DNA of 64,000 nt from Clostridiales bacterium UBA1390 (GCA_002305315.1 DBQQ01000006.1:62001-126000), one strand, 5' to 3'; shown: positions 32,845-42,027, counted from the first letter of the stretch. Program-made: numbers and translations. Notes: a model not told the origin generated them from the letters alone.

Positions 32845-34712
32845 CACAGCGTTCTACCGGCGGCAGTATTTTGACACAGGCTTGGCTCCAAGGGCAAGAT
32901 CGGCGTCTGGTGGCTCTGGCAGGACAGCCCAATGTAGGAAAGAGCACCATATTCAATATTTTAACAGGGCTCAAGCAGCATACAGGAAACTGGTCGGGAA
33001 AGACGGTGGGGTTGGCCTATGGAACGCCCAGGTTTTCTGAGGACTATTTGTTAGTGGATCTGCCAGGTATGTACAGTATGGAACCGCAGTCCGAAGAAGA
33101 AGAGATCGCCGCGGACTTTATTCGAAGCCAGGCATGTCCGGTCATTGTCGTAGTCAGCGCATCCGCATTGGAACGCGGTATTGGCTTGGCGCTTGAGATT
33201 ATGGAAGAGGTATCCCAGGTTTTTGTTTGTGTAAATCTATTGGATGAAGCAGAGAAGATGGGGTTGACTCTGGACCTTGCGGCCTTGGAACAGGAGTTGG
33301 GGGTGCCGGTAGCAGGCGTCAGCGGAAGGCTGGGACAGGGGATTCAGGCATTTGAAGAGAGGCTTCTTACATTTCTGAAGCAAAACACAGGACATTCACA
33401 GCCGCGGCCCTCTGCTCCCCTGCCGGAGAAACTGCGACAACGGGCTCTCGCGATCAGTCAAAGAGTCGTGCAAGGAAAACGGCGCTTTCCTTCAGAAGCA
33501 CTGGACCGAGTAATTACCTCAAGACGATGGGGCATCCCATTGCTTCTTCTCTTTCTGACGGGGATTTTCTGGCTTACGATGGAGGGGGCCAATGGTCCGT
33601 CCAACCTGTTATCCATGGCATTTCAAAGGATGTATGTATGGGGAGAGGAGCTGTTGATCAGGTGGCAGGTCGTGACACCGCTTCGCTCTCTCCTGATGGA
33701 CGGAATCTGGAATACGCTTTCCTGGATCGTGGCCGTCATGCTCCCTCCCATGGCAATCTTCTTTCCGCTCTTCACATTTCTGGAGGATGTAGGATATCTG
33801 CCGCGGCTGGCCTTCAATCTGGATGGATGCTTCAGACGCTGTGGATCCTGCGGCCGTCAGGCGCTGCCTATGTGTATGGGGTTTGGCTGTAACGCTGCCG
33901 GTGTGGTAGGGTGTCGTATTATTCCTTCCAGGCGGGAGAGACTTCTCGCGATGGTAACCAATTCTCTGGTCCCCTGCAATGGGCGGTTTCCCTTTCTGGC
34001 GTTATGTGCGGGGCTGTTGGGGACACTTTGTTTCGAAAATCACACCATGCTGTCGTCTCTTTTTGTCCTGGGTGCGATCTGTCTCGGAATTGGGCTGACA
34101 TTATTGGTCACAAAACTATTGTCAATGACCATTCTGAAAGGAACATCTACTTCGTTTGTATTGGAGCTGCCGCCTTATCGAATGCCCAGAATCCGTCAGA
34201 TACTGGTGCGGTCTTTGCTGGACCGAACGCTTTTTGTTTTGGGGCGGGCCGTGTGTGTAGCGATCCCCGCAGGGATTCTGATCTGGGTGCTCGCGCATAT
34301 AGAAATCGGAGGGCAAAGTCTGTTATCCCATTGTGTTTACTTTTTAGATCCACTGGGCCAGGTCCTGGGGTTGGATGGCGTCATCCTGATGGGATTTTTT
34401 CTGGGCCTTCCGGCCAATGAGATTGTACTGCCGATCATGCTGATGGGATATATGGGGAGTCAGGTTCTTGCTGAAAGCAGTACGGCCATGATGAGCCATA
34501 TTCTTCTATCGAATGGATGGACGGCATTGACACTGATCAATGTGATGATTTTATGTCTGTTTCACAGCCCTTGCACGACGACGATCTTAACAATTTATAA
34601 GGAGAGCCGAAGTCTTAGATGGACGATTCTTGCGATCCTGATACCGGTGAGTATAGGTGTGTTTCTGTGTTTGCTGACGCATGGGATCTGGATTCTAGCG
34701 GGAATGGGATGA
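32835..34712 (+). CDS. feoB: Ferrous iron transporter FeoB
   Basis: GTP-dependent Fe2+ uptake across the cytoplasmic membrane. 625 aa, on the short side for the family. The N-terminal G domain has G1 AGQPNVGKST near residue 29, G2 NWSGKTVG, G3 DLPGMYS and G4 VNLLDEAE. The membrane part has two Gate motifs with conserved Cys: GSCGRQALPMCMGFGCNAAGV near 340, and the PCNGRFPF segment near 377. The C-terminal ends with several helices and lacks the FeoC-like tail. ATG 32835 lies inside feoA (10-nt overlap). Confidence 0.93.
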   Translation: MGLTQRSTGGSILTQAWLQGQDRRLVALAGQPNVGKSTIFNILTGLKQHTGNWSGKTVGLAYGTPRFSEDYLLVDLPGMYSMEPQSEEEEIAADFIRSQACPVIVVVSASALERGIGLALEIMEEVSQVFVCVNLLDEAEKMGLTLDLAALEQELGVPVAGVSGRLGQGIQAFEERLLTFLKQNTGHSQPRPSAPLPEKLRQRALAISQRVVQGKRRFPSEALDRVITSRRWGIPLLLLFLTGIFWLTMEGANGPSNLLSMAFQRMYVWGEELLIRWQVVTPLRSLLMDGIWNTLSWIVAVMLPPMAIFFPLFTFLEDVGYLPRLAFNLDGCFRRCGSCGRQALPMCMGFGCNAAGVVGCRIIPSRRERLLAMVTNSLVPCNGRFPFLALCAGLLGTLCFENHTMLSSLFVLGAICLGIGLTLLVTKLLSMTILKGTSTSFVLELPPYRMPRIRQILVRSLLDRTLFVLGRAVCVAIPAGILIWVLAHIEIGGQSLLSHCVYFLDPLGQVLGLDGVILMGFFLGLPANEIVLPIMLMGYMGSQVLAESSTAMMSHILLSNGWTALTLINVMILCLFHSPCTTTILTIYKESRSLRWTILAILIPVSIGVFLCLLTHGIWILAGMG

Positions 34713-34774
34713 CAGCGGTAGACTCCATGGGTTTAACACGAATGTAAAAAAATTAATAAGACTGTAAAAATTAG

Positions 34775-34803
34775 TTGTCTTTTCCCCGGAAATAGAGTAT
34801 AAT
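34775..34803 (+). promoter_or_regulatory. Promoter for the D,D-carboxypeptidase gene
   Basis: TTGTCT at 34775-34780, 17-nt spacer, TATAAT at 34798-34803, 34 nt before the chosen ATG. Confidence 0.75.
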
Positions 34804-34837
34804 GATTGCGATGAGTTTCATAGAGGGGTGTTCCGTC

Positions 34838-35896
34838 ATGAGAAGATTCTCGAAGAGCAGGGGCAGACGTTATTACAGAAGAAAAGCACGCTGGCCCGGC
34901 GTTATAGCGGTCTGCGTGCTTGTTTGTTTTTTGCTGGTGCTGGCGGGTCCGGTTTTTCATGTATGGGATCGTCTGTTTCCGCAGTCTTCTATACAGGCCA
35001 ATGCGTTAGCGGTCGAGATGGAGGTACATTCAGAAGGGCAACCTCTCATGCGCCGCAGCTTTCAACAGGATTTGGGGCTTGAAGAGATTACGGATAGGCT
35101 TCTCAATATACTGGAAGAACAGTATGAACCGACTGTCTCGGCACAGGGGGTCATCATTTTGGATGATGACGGACAGGTCTTATATGAGAAAGATGCCGAT
35201 ACGCAGCGTGCACCGGCATCCATGACGAAGCTGATGACGGCGATCGTCATGCTAGAATCTGGTTGTCTGGAAGATACCGTTGTTGTGGGAGATCTATACA
35301 GCTGTTATGTGGATGGCAGTGTTCTTCTGTATTTGGAAGCAGGAGAACAGATAGCCATGAGGGATCTTTTGGCGGCACTCATCATTATGTCTTCCAACGA
35401 TGCGGCCGCGGCGATTGCGATTCATGTGGCAGGATCCATAGAGAATTTTGCGCAGATGATGAATGACAAGGCGGAAGAGATGGGGCTCACAAATACACAT
35501 TTTGTGAATCCTCATGGGTTGACTGCAGAGGGACATTATACGACCCCAAGAGATATGGCAAAGATTCTGCAGGAGGCTTCACAATACGAAATCTTACAGG
35601 AACTATCCACGATGACGGAATATAGTTTTTCGAGCATCCGAGCGAACGGAGAAGCATACACATACACGATGGAAAGCACCAACGGATTTGCGCTGGGGAC
35701 GAGTCAGGCGGAGCATTTTACCTACATATGTGGGAAAACAGGATATACCAGTGCCGCGGGCATGTGCCTGGCCGCAGCGTTTGAAAGTGATACAGGAAAG
35801 ATGTATTATTGTGTAGTGATGCAATCCGAATCGCATTTCGAAGATGTAAGCCGCACAATGAATTATCTGGAACAAAAACTGGAAGTGTTGGAATAA
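34838..35896 (+). CDS. Serine-type D-Ala-D-Ala carboxypeptidase (DacF/PBP5 family)
   Basis: Trims the terminal D-Ala of peptidoglycan stem peptides outside the membrane. 352 aa: basic N terminus (RRFSKSRGRRYYRRKARW), one membrane helix (about 20-42) that serves as anchor or uncleaved signal, then the S11 transpeptidase-like domain. Active-site motifs are SMTK (about residue 129), SSN (about 186) and GKTGYT (about 300). The usual C-terminal beta domain of PBP5 is absent. Start ATG 34838 follows GAGGGGTG; the frame's earlier ATG lies in the -10 box. Cleanly monocistronic by promoter, though an ABC transporter follows in the same direction after 41 nt. Confidence 0.9.
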   Translation: MRRFSKSRGRRYYRRKARWPGVIAVCVLVCFLLVLAGPVFHVWDRLFPQSSIQANALAVEMEVHSEGQPLMRRSFQQDLGLEEITDRLLNILEEQYEPTVSAQGVIILDDDGQVLYEKDADTQRAPASMTKLMTAIVMLESGCLEDTVVVGDLYSCYVDGSVLLYLEAGEQIAMRDLLAALIIMSSNDAAAAIAIHVAGSIENFAQMMNDKAEEMGLTNTHFVNPHGLTAEGHYTTPRDMAKILQEASQYEILQELSTMTEYSFSSIRANGEAYTYTMESTNGFALGTSQAEHFTYICGKTGYTSAAGMCLAAAFESDTGKMYYCVVMQSESHFEDVSRTMNYLEQKLEVLE

Positions 35897-35937
35897 AAAG
35901 AAGCGGGATTTTACACAGAGGAAAAGGAGAGTTAGCA

Positions 35938-36867
35938 ATGCACGCAGCATCAACCATTTTGGATGTACAGCATGCCACCAAAAAGTTTGGCAAAGACACT
36001 GTGGTGAATGATGTAAGCTTTCAGATTAAAGAAGGAGAGATTTATGGACTGATTGGTCCGAATGGAGCTGGGAAGACGACGGTGATTAAGACCATCGTTG
36101 GGCACTTGCGGTTGTCTTCTGGACAAATTCGGATCAGTAGCTATGATATCAGCAAGGAGTTTGCGGATGCGATTGATTTTGTAGGTGCAATCGTGGAATA
36201 TCCTATGCATTATCAGTATATGACGGGATATCAGAATCTGAAGCTCACAGCGAACATGTATCCGGAGGTGACGAAGGAACGTCTGGAAGAAGTTATTGAT
36301 CTGGTAGGCTTAAAGAGCCGTATTCATGATCTGGTTCGAAAGTATTCTCTGGGTATGCGGCAGCGTCTTGCGTTGGCGCAGAGCATCATGAATTATCCGC
36401 AGCTCCTGATCCTGGATGAGCCGATGAATGGGTTGGATCCGCTGGGGATGAGAGATCTGCGCAACATGTTAAAGAGCCTGGCGGCTAATGGAATGTCGAT
36501 CCTGATTTCCAGCCATATTCTTGGAGAGATGGATCAGTTGTGTGATCGAATAGGGATTCTATCTCATGGATACCTGATCACAGAGCGGGATATGGCGGAG
36601 TTTCATCATAATAAGCAACCGATCTATGAAGTACGAGTCAATGATGCCGAAGAAGCGTTGACGCTTTTACGTAACGAATATGGTGGAGAGGTATCGGCCC
36701 AGGAAGTAGTGGCGGGAACGTTGGAGGTGCAGTCCGCGGTGATTACTCCGTCGCAGATCAATAGGACTCTTGTCATGGGAGGAATCGATGTGCAGGAGAT
36801 ACATGAGAAAAAACAGTCGCTGGAAGAATTATATCTTCAGCTGACCGGAGGTGCGGAAATTGAATAA
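35938..36867 (+). CDS. ABC transporter ATP-binding protein
   Basis: 309 aa. ATPase of an ABC-2 type exporter: Walker A GPNGAGKTT near residue 43, Q-loop region EYPMHYQYMTGYQNL, signature YSLGMRQRLALAQ near 139, Walker B LLILDEPMNGLDP near 160, and switch His in ISSHILGEM. An extra C-terminal domain (about 215-305) is typical of drug/peptide resistance exporters (BcrA/NatA type). ATG 35938 follows AAAGGAGAGTTAGCA; the long upstream frame is inside the carboxypeptidase gene. It overlaps the permease gene by 8 nt. Confidence 0.92.
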   Translation: MHAASTILDVQHATKKFGKDTVVNDVSFQIKEGEIYGLIGPNGAGKTTVIKTIVGHLRLSSGQIRISSYDISKEFADAIDFVGAIVEYPMHYQYMTGYQNLKLTANMYPEVTKERLEEVIDLVGLKSRIHDLVRKYSLGMRQRLALAQSIMNYPQLLILDEPMNGLDPLGMRDLRNMLKSLAANGMSILISSHILGEMDQLCDRIGILSHGYLITERDMAEFHHNKQPIYEVRVNDAEEALTLLRNEYGGEVSAQEVVAGTLEVQSAVITPSQINRTLVMGGIDVQEIHEKKQSLEELYLQLTGGAEIE

Positions 36868-38401
36868 ATTGATATTAAACGAATGGATTAAACTGTTTAC
36901 CCGAAAGCGGATTATTGTTCTGATCATTTTAGTGTTGCTTTCCGGATTGGTCGCGGTTGCGGCCGTGAAGCTGGATGATCATAACAACCGGACAAGCTGG
37001 CAGGAGACGTACCAGAATCAGATTGATATGTATAATCGACAGTTGGCCAGATATCCACAGTTCGATGAGACAGAGTGGGAAAACGAACTGTCCTATCAGG
37101 CAGATCTGCTGAGATGGAACAATGAGATTCAGAAATATCAGTTTTGTCTGGATAACTCGATTCCGACATGGGACTGGCGAATGGAGATCTTAGAAGAATA
37201 TTTTCAGAATTTGCTGCTGATGGATTGTGTGCGTGCGGGATGGAACAGCGAAGACATCAGTACGTATTTCGGATTTTCTACGGATACGGATCTGACGCAG
37301 GTTGAGCAGGAAAACGAAAATCTGATGATCTATGTATTGAACAACGATTATCAGACCTATAACCGGGAGCAGCTGCAGAACGCAGAGGAGCGATTGATTG
37401 AACTGCAGGAGATGACTTGGCTTGAGGATGCAGAGGAGACGCTGGCCATGGCAGAGAACGATGTGGCCATGTGGGAGCGATATGTGGAATATAATACACC
37501 TCCTTATGCAGCGGACAACTGGATGAGTGTGGCAATCGAAAGAATCCATGATCACCAGGAACTCTATATCCAGTATACGCACCTATCTCCGGAGGACGAG
37601 ATGATGCAGCCGGAGAATTCGGAGGAACTGAACCGTCGTTTGCAGAATTATCAAGCCTCCATCGCAAAGGATCTGTTTTCTCTGGAAAACCAGACCGTAT
37701 CGTATGATATCCAGAAAGATGTGTACACAGAGCAGAGTACATACGTAAATTTCCTGGATTTGTCGATTACAAGTAGTATGACAATTGTATTGCTGGGTAT
37801 GATCCTGGGTGCTGTCATGGTGGCAGGGGAGTACCGGTACGATACGATTAAACAGCTGGTGATATATCCTTACAAACGTAAAACCATTCTTCGCGCTAAA
37901 TTTCATGCCATTGGGCTCCTGCTTCTGGGAACTTGTCTGCTCCTATTTGGAATCAACCTGATCCTCGGGTTTGTATTCTTTCCTTCAGAACTGGAAATGC
38001 CCATTTTCACGACATATTTCGCAGGCAATGTATACTGGATGCCTTATATCGTCTTTATCTTAATCAAGTATTTGTTTGTCTTGATGCAGGCCATCGTTAT
38101 GGTGACGCTGACAGTGATGCTGGCCGTTGTCACACGTTCCACATCGATTTCTATGGCAGTCAGTATGGGAGCGTACCTCATCCTTCCGCCTGTTTTGGAG
38201 CTTGTATATCCAGCTCTTGGCGGTCCAAGCATTTTCAAATATATACTGTTTGGGAATTTGGATTGGAGTCAATATCTCATTAATGATGTTGGAATTCCCT
38301 ATGCGCCTTGGTGGGTTTCTCTCATTGTTGTTTTTGCCTGGTGGTTTATCATGCGCAGAATTGCGTACTTTACCTTTAAGCATCGGGAGATTCGAGAATA
38401 A
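36860..38401 (+). CDS. ABC-2 type permease with large extracytoplasmic domain
   Basis: 513 aa. One helix at about residues 18-37, then about 260 residues that must lie outside the cell, rich in Trp, Glu, Gln and Asn with predicted helical pairs (TWLEDAEETLAMAENDVAMW). Then come five or more helices from about residue 297 to 500 (SITSSMTIVLLGMILGAVMV onwards). TTG 36860 is preferred over GTG 36851 because GGAGG (36846-36850) is 9 nt away. Overlap with the ATPase gene marks them as one exporter. Such BcrB/lantibiotic-resistance-like permeases sense or expel peptides; the substrate is unknown. Confidence 0.85.
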   Translation: MNKLILNEWIKLFTRKRIIVLIILVLLSGLVAVAAVKLDDHNNRTSWQETYQNQIDMYNRQLARYPQFDETEWENELSYQADLLRWNNEIQKYQFCLDNSIPTWDWRMEILEEYFQNLLLMDCVRAGWNSEDISTYFGFSTDTDLTQVEQENENLMIYVLNNDYQTYNREQLQNAEERLIELQEMTWLEDAEETLAMAENDVAMWERYVEYNTPPYAADNWMSVAIERIHDHQELYIQYTHLSPEDEMMQPENSEELNRRLQNYQASIAKDLFSLENQTVSYDIQKDVYTEQSTYVNFLDLSITSSMTIVLLGMILGAVMVAGEYRYDTIKQLVIYPYKRKTILRAKFHAIGLLLLGTCLLLFGINLILGFVFFPSELEMPIFTTYFAGNVYWMPYIVFILIKYLFVLMQAIVMVTLTVMLAVVTRSTSISMAVSMGAYLILPPVLELVYPALGGPSIFKYILFGNLDWSQYLINDVGIPYAPWWVSLIVVFAWWFIMRRIAYFTFKHREIRE

Positions 38402-38403
38402 TA

Positions 38404-38446
38404 AAAAACTCTATGTGAATGGAATAGCCATTTACATAGAGTTTTT
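38404..38446 (+). terminator. Intrinsic terminator of the ABC exporter operon
   Basis: AAAAACTCTATGT-G-AATGG pairs with CCATT-T-ACATAGAGTTTTT, a nearly perfect stem of about 19 pairs with a 5-nt loop (38423-38427) and a T5 run. Confidence 0.92.
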
Positions 38447-38524
38447 CTTTTTCAAATTTTCAGCTGTTATGGCTTATCAAGTGAACGAAAAAAGCAGCAC
38501 GGGATTTAGAAGCTATAACGAAAA

Positions 38525-38571
38525 GAAGGTGCCGCAAAATCAGCCGTTATAGATGATTTTGCGGCACCTTC
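38525..38571 (-). terminator. Terminator of the AbrB-like gene
   Basis: A perfect 18-bp inverted repeat (38525-38542 with 38554-38571). On the minus strand it is followed by TTTT, 16 nt beyond the AbrB-like stop codon. The 78 nt between the two terminators hold no gene. Confidence 0.85.
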
Positions 38572-38586
38572 GGTTTTGACGAAATC

Positions 38587-38859
38587 TCATTCCTTCGCGA
38601 CTAAATCATAGCCAGCTAGCTTAGCCAGTTCTCGAATATTGGCGCGGGAAATTTTCTTTCCATTGTATTCTATCAGATCCTTGGTATCCCCCGTGAAAAT
38701 ATCGGCCGGCTGATACTTGCGCAGTATTATGCGGTCTCCTTCGATAAAAATCTCTAAACTGTCTCCCGATTTTATATCAAATCTATTGCGAATTTCCTTG
38801 GGGATTACAAGACGACCCAAATCGTCCAATTGACGAACAATACCAGTAGACTTCATCAT
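38587..38859 (-). CDS. AbrB/SpoVT-type swapped-hairpin transcription regulator
   Basis: 90 aa. The N-terminal AbrB-like DNA-binding domain is intact: STGIVRQLDDLGRLVIPKEI, then RNRFDIKSGDSLEIFIEGDR, then IILRKYQPA. The C-terminal 35 residues (KDLIEYNGKKISRANIRELA) form the usual clostridial AbrB tail. The family acts as transition-state or sporulation regulators. The first two codons are both ATG; translation may start at either (38859 or 38856). A consensus promoter lies upstream, and the gene is divergent from spmAB, making spmAB a possible target by position only. Confidence 0.9.
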   Translation of the reverse strand: MMKSTGIVRQLDDLGRLVIPKEIRNRFDIKSGDSLEIFIEGDRIILRKYQPADIFTGDTKDLIEYNGKKISRANIRELAKLAGYDLVAKE

Positions 38860-38912
38860 ATTCGATCATCCACCCTTCTGATTAATTTTTTGTGTATCTG
38901 AACACTGGTTTT

Positions 38913-38941
38913 ATTATACACGAGATTTCGACGGTTGTCAA
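38913..38941 (-). promoter_or_regulatory. Promoter for the AbrB-like gene
   Basis: Minus strand: TTGACA (38936-38941), 17-nt spacer, TATAAT (38913-38918). Full consensus, so strongly expressed unless repressed. Confidence 0.85.
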
Positions 38942-39064
38942 CAATTGCCTGTCAATATATGGCAAATTATTAAAAATTAGAGAAACTGCATACAAATTGT
39001 ATTTCGCATAACTCGAAAGATGTGACATATACATGAAAACAGAATACAAGAAGGGGGAATAGAT

Positions 39065-39643
39065 GTGCTGAATAAGATATGGGCAGGTATGATTCTATTA
39101 GCCGTCATCACGGCAGCCTTTACGGGAAACATGGGAGAGATGGGAACACAGCTTATCGCATCTTCGGAGGAAGCGGTTTCCATTATCCTTACATTGCTGG
39201 GGGTTGTTTCATTATGGACAGGACTCATGGAGATTGCGGAGGATTCTGGACTCATGATGAAATTATCCAGGGGCATGCGGCCAATTCTGCGTCGGCTTTT
39301 TCCGGAAATTCCCGATCAGCATCCAGCGCAGAAACACATCAGTGCCAATTTTGTGGCCAATCTGTTCGGTTTGGGATGGGCGGCAACGCCCCCAGGGCTG
39401 ATGGCTATGAAGAGTATGTCGGATCTGAATCAACATCGGCAGACAGCCAGTAATTCCATGTGTACGTTCATGATTGTTAATATGTCCTCACTACAGCTCA
39501 TTCCCATAAACATGATTGCGTATCGTAGTCAATATGGATCTATAAATCCATCTGCCATTGTGGCTCCAGCGTTGATTGCCACATTTATTTCTACGTTAGC
39601 AGGTGTGATCGCAGCAAAACTTCTGGAGAAATATTGGCCATGA
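39065..39643 (+). CDS. spmA: Spore maturation protein A
   Basis: Membrane protein (nucleoside-recognition/gate domain family) needed for spore core dehydration in Bacillus. 192 aa, with helices at about 5-20 and 35-60, the conserved HISANFVANLFGLGWAATPP near residue 92, and hydrophobic segments to the end. The GTG start at 39065 (GTG CTG AAT AAG) has AAGGGGG 7 nt upstream. The overlapping ATG 39063 runs into a stop after two codons. It overlaps spmB by 4 nt when spmB starts at ATG 39640. This marks the organism as an endospore former. Confidence 0.92.
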   Translation: MLNKIWAGMILLAVITAAFTGNMGEMGTQLIASSEEAVSIILTLLGVVSLWTGLMEIAEDSGLMMKLSRGMRPILRRLFPEIPDQHPAQKHISANFVANLFGLGWAATPPGLMAMKSMSDLNQHRQTASNSMCTFMIVNMSSLQLIPINMIAYRSQYGSINPSAIVAPALIATFISTLAGVIAAKLLEKYWP

Positions 39644-40176
39644 TGAGATGGATTACTCTCTTGTCGGATCTCATGATCCCCCTCATATTCGTAGGTATCA
39701 TAACCTATGGACTTCTGCAGCGTGTCAATGTATTAGAAAGTTTTTTTCAAGGCGTTGTCAAAGGAGCTAAGGTGGTATGGGACATCTTTCCGACTTTCTT
39801 GAGTCTGGTAGTGGCAGTAGGAGTATTTCAATCCTCGGGGGCCCTGGAGGTTCTCACTACGTTGTTAGAGCCGGTAGGGAAGATGATTCATATGCCATCC
39901 CCATTGATTCCCATTGCGTTGACGAAGTTTATTTCTTCTTCGGCGTCTACAGGGTTGGTTTTGCAGCTCTTTAAGGACTTTGGACCGGATTCATTGGAGG
40001 GTGTCATGACTTCTATTATGATTGGATCTACGGAAACGATCCTGTATACGATGTCTGTTTATTTTTCAGCGGCCAAGGTCATTAAGACGAGATATACACT
40101 TTCGGGAGCTTTGATTGCGAACCTTGCAGGCATTGGCGCGAGTATTTTCTTGGGACACTGGATGGTGGGAGCATAA
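39640..40176 (+). CDS. spmB: Spore maturation protein B
   Basis: Partner of SpmA. 178-aa membrane protein: helices at about 10-25 and 47-70, the conserved FPTFLSLVVAVGVFQSSGAL near residue 52, KFISSSASTGLVLQLFKDFG near 96, and MIGSTETILYTMSVYFSA near 128, matching the gate-domain family. Start is ATG 39640 or 39643, both overlapping the spmA stop. A TTG six nt earlier is possible but less likely. There is no dacB after it, unlike Bacillus. Confidence 0.92.
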   Translation: MMRWITLLSDLMIPLIFVGIITYGLLQRVNVLESFFQGVVKGAKVVWDIFPTFLSLVVAVGVFQSSGALEVLTTLLEPVGKMIHMPSPLIPIALTKFISSSASTGLVLQLFKDFGPDSLEGVMTSIMIGSTETILYTMSVYFSAAKVIKTRYTLSGALIANLAGIGASIFLGHWMVGA

Positions 40177-40181
40177 TAAAA

Positions 40182-40218
40182 GAGATCCCTCGCAGGATCT
40201 GGATTCTGCGGGGATCTC
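40182..40218 (-). terminator. Terminator of pckA (minus strand)
   Basis: GAGATCCCTCGCAG pairs with CTGCGGGGATCTC (40206-40218) with one mismatch position. On the minus strand the stem is followed by TTTTATTATG. The plus side has no U run, so it mainly serves pckA. Confidence 0.75.
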
Positions 40219-40237
40219 GAATAAACAAGAGAAGAAA

Positions 40238-41818
40238 TTAGGCCTTAGGACCTGCTTCTACGATGTTCTTAGGCATATTGGGATACTTCTTTGCGAAGTT
40301 CTCCTGGAACATCTTAGCCAGCTTCTTAGCCTGCTCATCATAAGCAGCCTTATCAGCCCAGGTATCACGCGGATTCATGATCTCATCCGGAACATTCGGG
40401 CAAGACTGCGGTACATCCAGGTTGAAGATCTCGTCATGCTTGTACTCGACATTGTCGAAAGTACCATTCAGAGCAGCCGTGATCATCGCACGGGTATACT
40501 TCAGCTTCATACGGGAACCGACGCCATAAGGACCGCCAGACCAACCGGTATTTACCAGATATACCTTGGTATTGTACTTTTCGATCTTCTCACCCAACAT
40601 ATTTGCGTATACGGAAGGATCCATAGGCATGAAGGGCTCACCAAACAGAGTAGAGAAGGTGGGCTGAGGCTCGGTAACACCGCGCTCGGTACCAGCCAGC
40701 TTAGAAGTGAAACCAGTTACAAAGTGATACATAGCCGCATTCTCATCCAGACGGGAGATGGGAGGCAGAACACCAAACGCATCTGCGGTCAGGAAGATTA
40801 CGACCTTGGGGATACCGCCTACACCAGGGATCTCCGCATTGTCGATAAAATCAACCGGATAACCAACACGGGTATTTTCTGTCAGGCTGTCATCATCAAA
40901 ATCATACTCGCCAGCATCGTTCATGACAACGTTCTCAACCAGGCTGCCGAAACGAATCGCGTTGTAGATCTCAGGCTCATTCTCCTTCTTCAGGCCGATG
41001 CACTTTGCGTAGCAGCCGCCTTCGAAGTTGAAGATACCATGATCGGACCAGCCGTGCTCGTCATCACCGATCAGCTTACGATTCGGATCTGCGGACAGAG
41101 TCGTCTTACCGGTACCGGACAAACCAAAGAATACAGCAGTCTCATGTGTTTCAGGATCCATGTTCGCAGAGCAGTGCATCGGCAGAACACCTTCCTGAGG
41201 CATCAAATAGTTCATCACAGAGAAGACGCTCTTCTTGATCTCGCCGGAATACTGAGAACCAGCGATAACGACAAGCTTCTGCTCATAATCAATCATGATC
41301 GCGGCTTCACTGTTAACGCCATCAATCTCGGGAATGCACTTGAATCCAGGTGCAGCCAGGATCGTAAAATCCGGATCCCCATAATTTGCCAACTCTTCCG
41401 CTGTCGGACGAATCAGCAGCTGATGAATGAACAGATTCTGACTAGCCATTTCGTTAATGATACGAAACTTCTTGGTGCAAGCAGGATCCGCACCAGCAAA
41501 ACCGTCAAATACAAAGACATCGCGATTCTGCAGATAAGCTACCAGCTTCTCGCGAATCTTGTCAAACTTCTCACGGGTGATGGGCACATTTACGCTTCCC
41601 CACGCGATGGAGTCATGCACAGTGGGAGTGTCTACAATAAACTTGTCCTTCGGAGAACGTCCGGTATATTTTCCGGTCAGAACGGTCAACGCACCCGTTG
41701 CGCTCAACTTCCCTTCTCCGCGTGCCAACGCATGCTCAACCAGCTGGGGAACGCTCAGGTTATGATACACATTCTTCGGATTGATGATACCATATTTTGC
41801 TAATTCCTTAGCATCCAT
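40238..41818 (-). CDS. pckA: Phosphoenolpyruvate carboxykinase (ATP)
   Basis: Interconverts oxaloacetate + ATP with PEP + CO2 + ADP. In gut anaerobes it often runs toward oxaloacetate, saving energy. 526 aa with KYTGRSPKDKFIV near residue 51, the kinase P-loop FGLSGTGKTTLS near 232, metal-site region DDEHGWSD and FNFEGGCYAK near 260, and NTGWSGGPYGVGSRM near 425. GAGGAGGAATTACAAA precedes the ATG. It has its own promoter at 41882-41910 and terminator. The codon pattern is strongly biased, which also creates a long open frame on the opposite strand that I reject. Confidence 0.96.
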   Translation of the reverse strand: MDAKELAKYGIINPKNVYHNLSVPQLVEHALARGEGKLSATGALTVLTGKYTGRSPKDKFIVDTPTVHDSIAWGSVNVPITREKFDKIREKLVAYLQNRDVFVFDGFAGADPACTKKFRIINEMASQNLFIHQLLIRPTAEELANYGDPDFTILAAPGFKCIPEIDGVNSEAAIMIDYEQKLVVIAGSQYSGEIKKSVFSVMNYLMPQEGVLPMHCSANMDPETHETAVFFGLSGTGKTTLSADPNRKLIGDDEHGWSDHGIFNFEGGCYAKCIGLKKENEPEIYNAIRFGSLVENVVMNDAGEYDFDDDSLTENTRVGYPVDFIDNAEIPGVGGIPKVVIFLTADAFGVLPPISRLDENAAMYHFVTGFTSKLAGTERGVTEPQPTFSTLFGEPFMPMDPSVYANMLGEKIEKYNTKVYLVNTGWSGGPYGVGSRMKLKYTRAMITAALNGTFDNVEYKHDEIFNLDVPQSCPNVPDEIMNPRDTWADKAAYDEQAKKLAKMFQENFAKKYPNMPKNIVEAGPKA

Positions 41819-41853
41819 TTTGTAATTCCTCCTCTTTCAGGTAATCTCTATCA

Positions 41854-41869
41854 ACGATATATCTATCGT
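41854..41869 (-). promoter_or_regulatory. Palindrome in pckA leader, possible operator
   Basis: ACGATA-TATC-TATCGT, 6-bp arms, between the pckA -10 box and its ribosome site. It could bind a repressor or form a small hairpin. No regulator can be named. Confidence 0.35.
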
Positions 41870-41881
41870 CACCCATTTTGT

Positions 41882-41910
41882 ATTATACTATAAGGCTTTC
41901 TCTTTTGCAA
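41882..41910 (-). promoter_or_regulatory. Promoter for pckA
   Basis: Minus strand: TTGCAA (41905-41910), 17-nt spacer, TATAAT (41882-41887). Together with 41819-41881 it accounts for the left part of the 433-nt gene-free stretch up to tldD. Confidence 0.75.
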
Positions 41911-42027
41911 GCGAAGGTAATGGAATTTTTCCAGAATTTTGCCTTATTCCATGAAAAAGATGGAGCAAATAGATTGTAACGGAAATGCTACCTACTTGAC
42001 ACAGAACTCAAACCGAGCGTTCATACC

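Noticed and set aside
32829-32860. feoB start resembles the 5' segment of repeat copy B (GCTGACA, then GCGTTCTAC)
   Set aside because: There is no GCCACGC arm and no second hairpin, and it lies in coding sequence conserved as protein; similarity is probably chance.
34700-34735. Possible remnant of the repeat after feoB (TGACAGCG after the stop)
   Set aside because: Only eight bases match, and no hairpin can be drawn.
40115-41803. 562-codon open frame antisense to pckA
   Set aside because: It mirrors the strongly biased codons of pckA, has no ribosome site or recognisable motif, and pckA itself has promoter, motifs and terminator.
41997-42025. TTGACA at 41997 as a promoter
   Set aside because: No -10 box at 16-18 nt; the pair at 42028-42056 is better.
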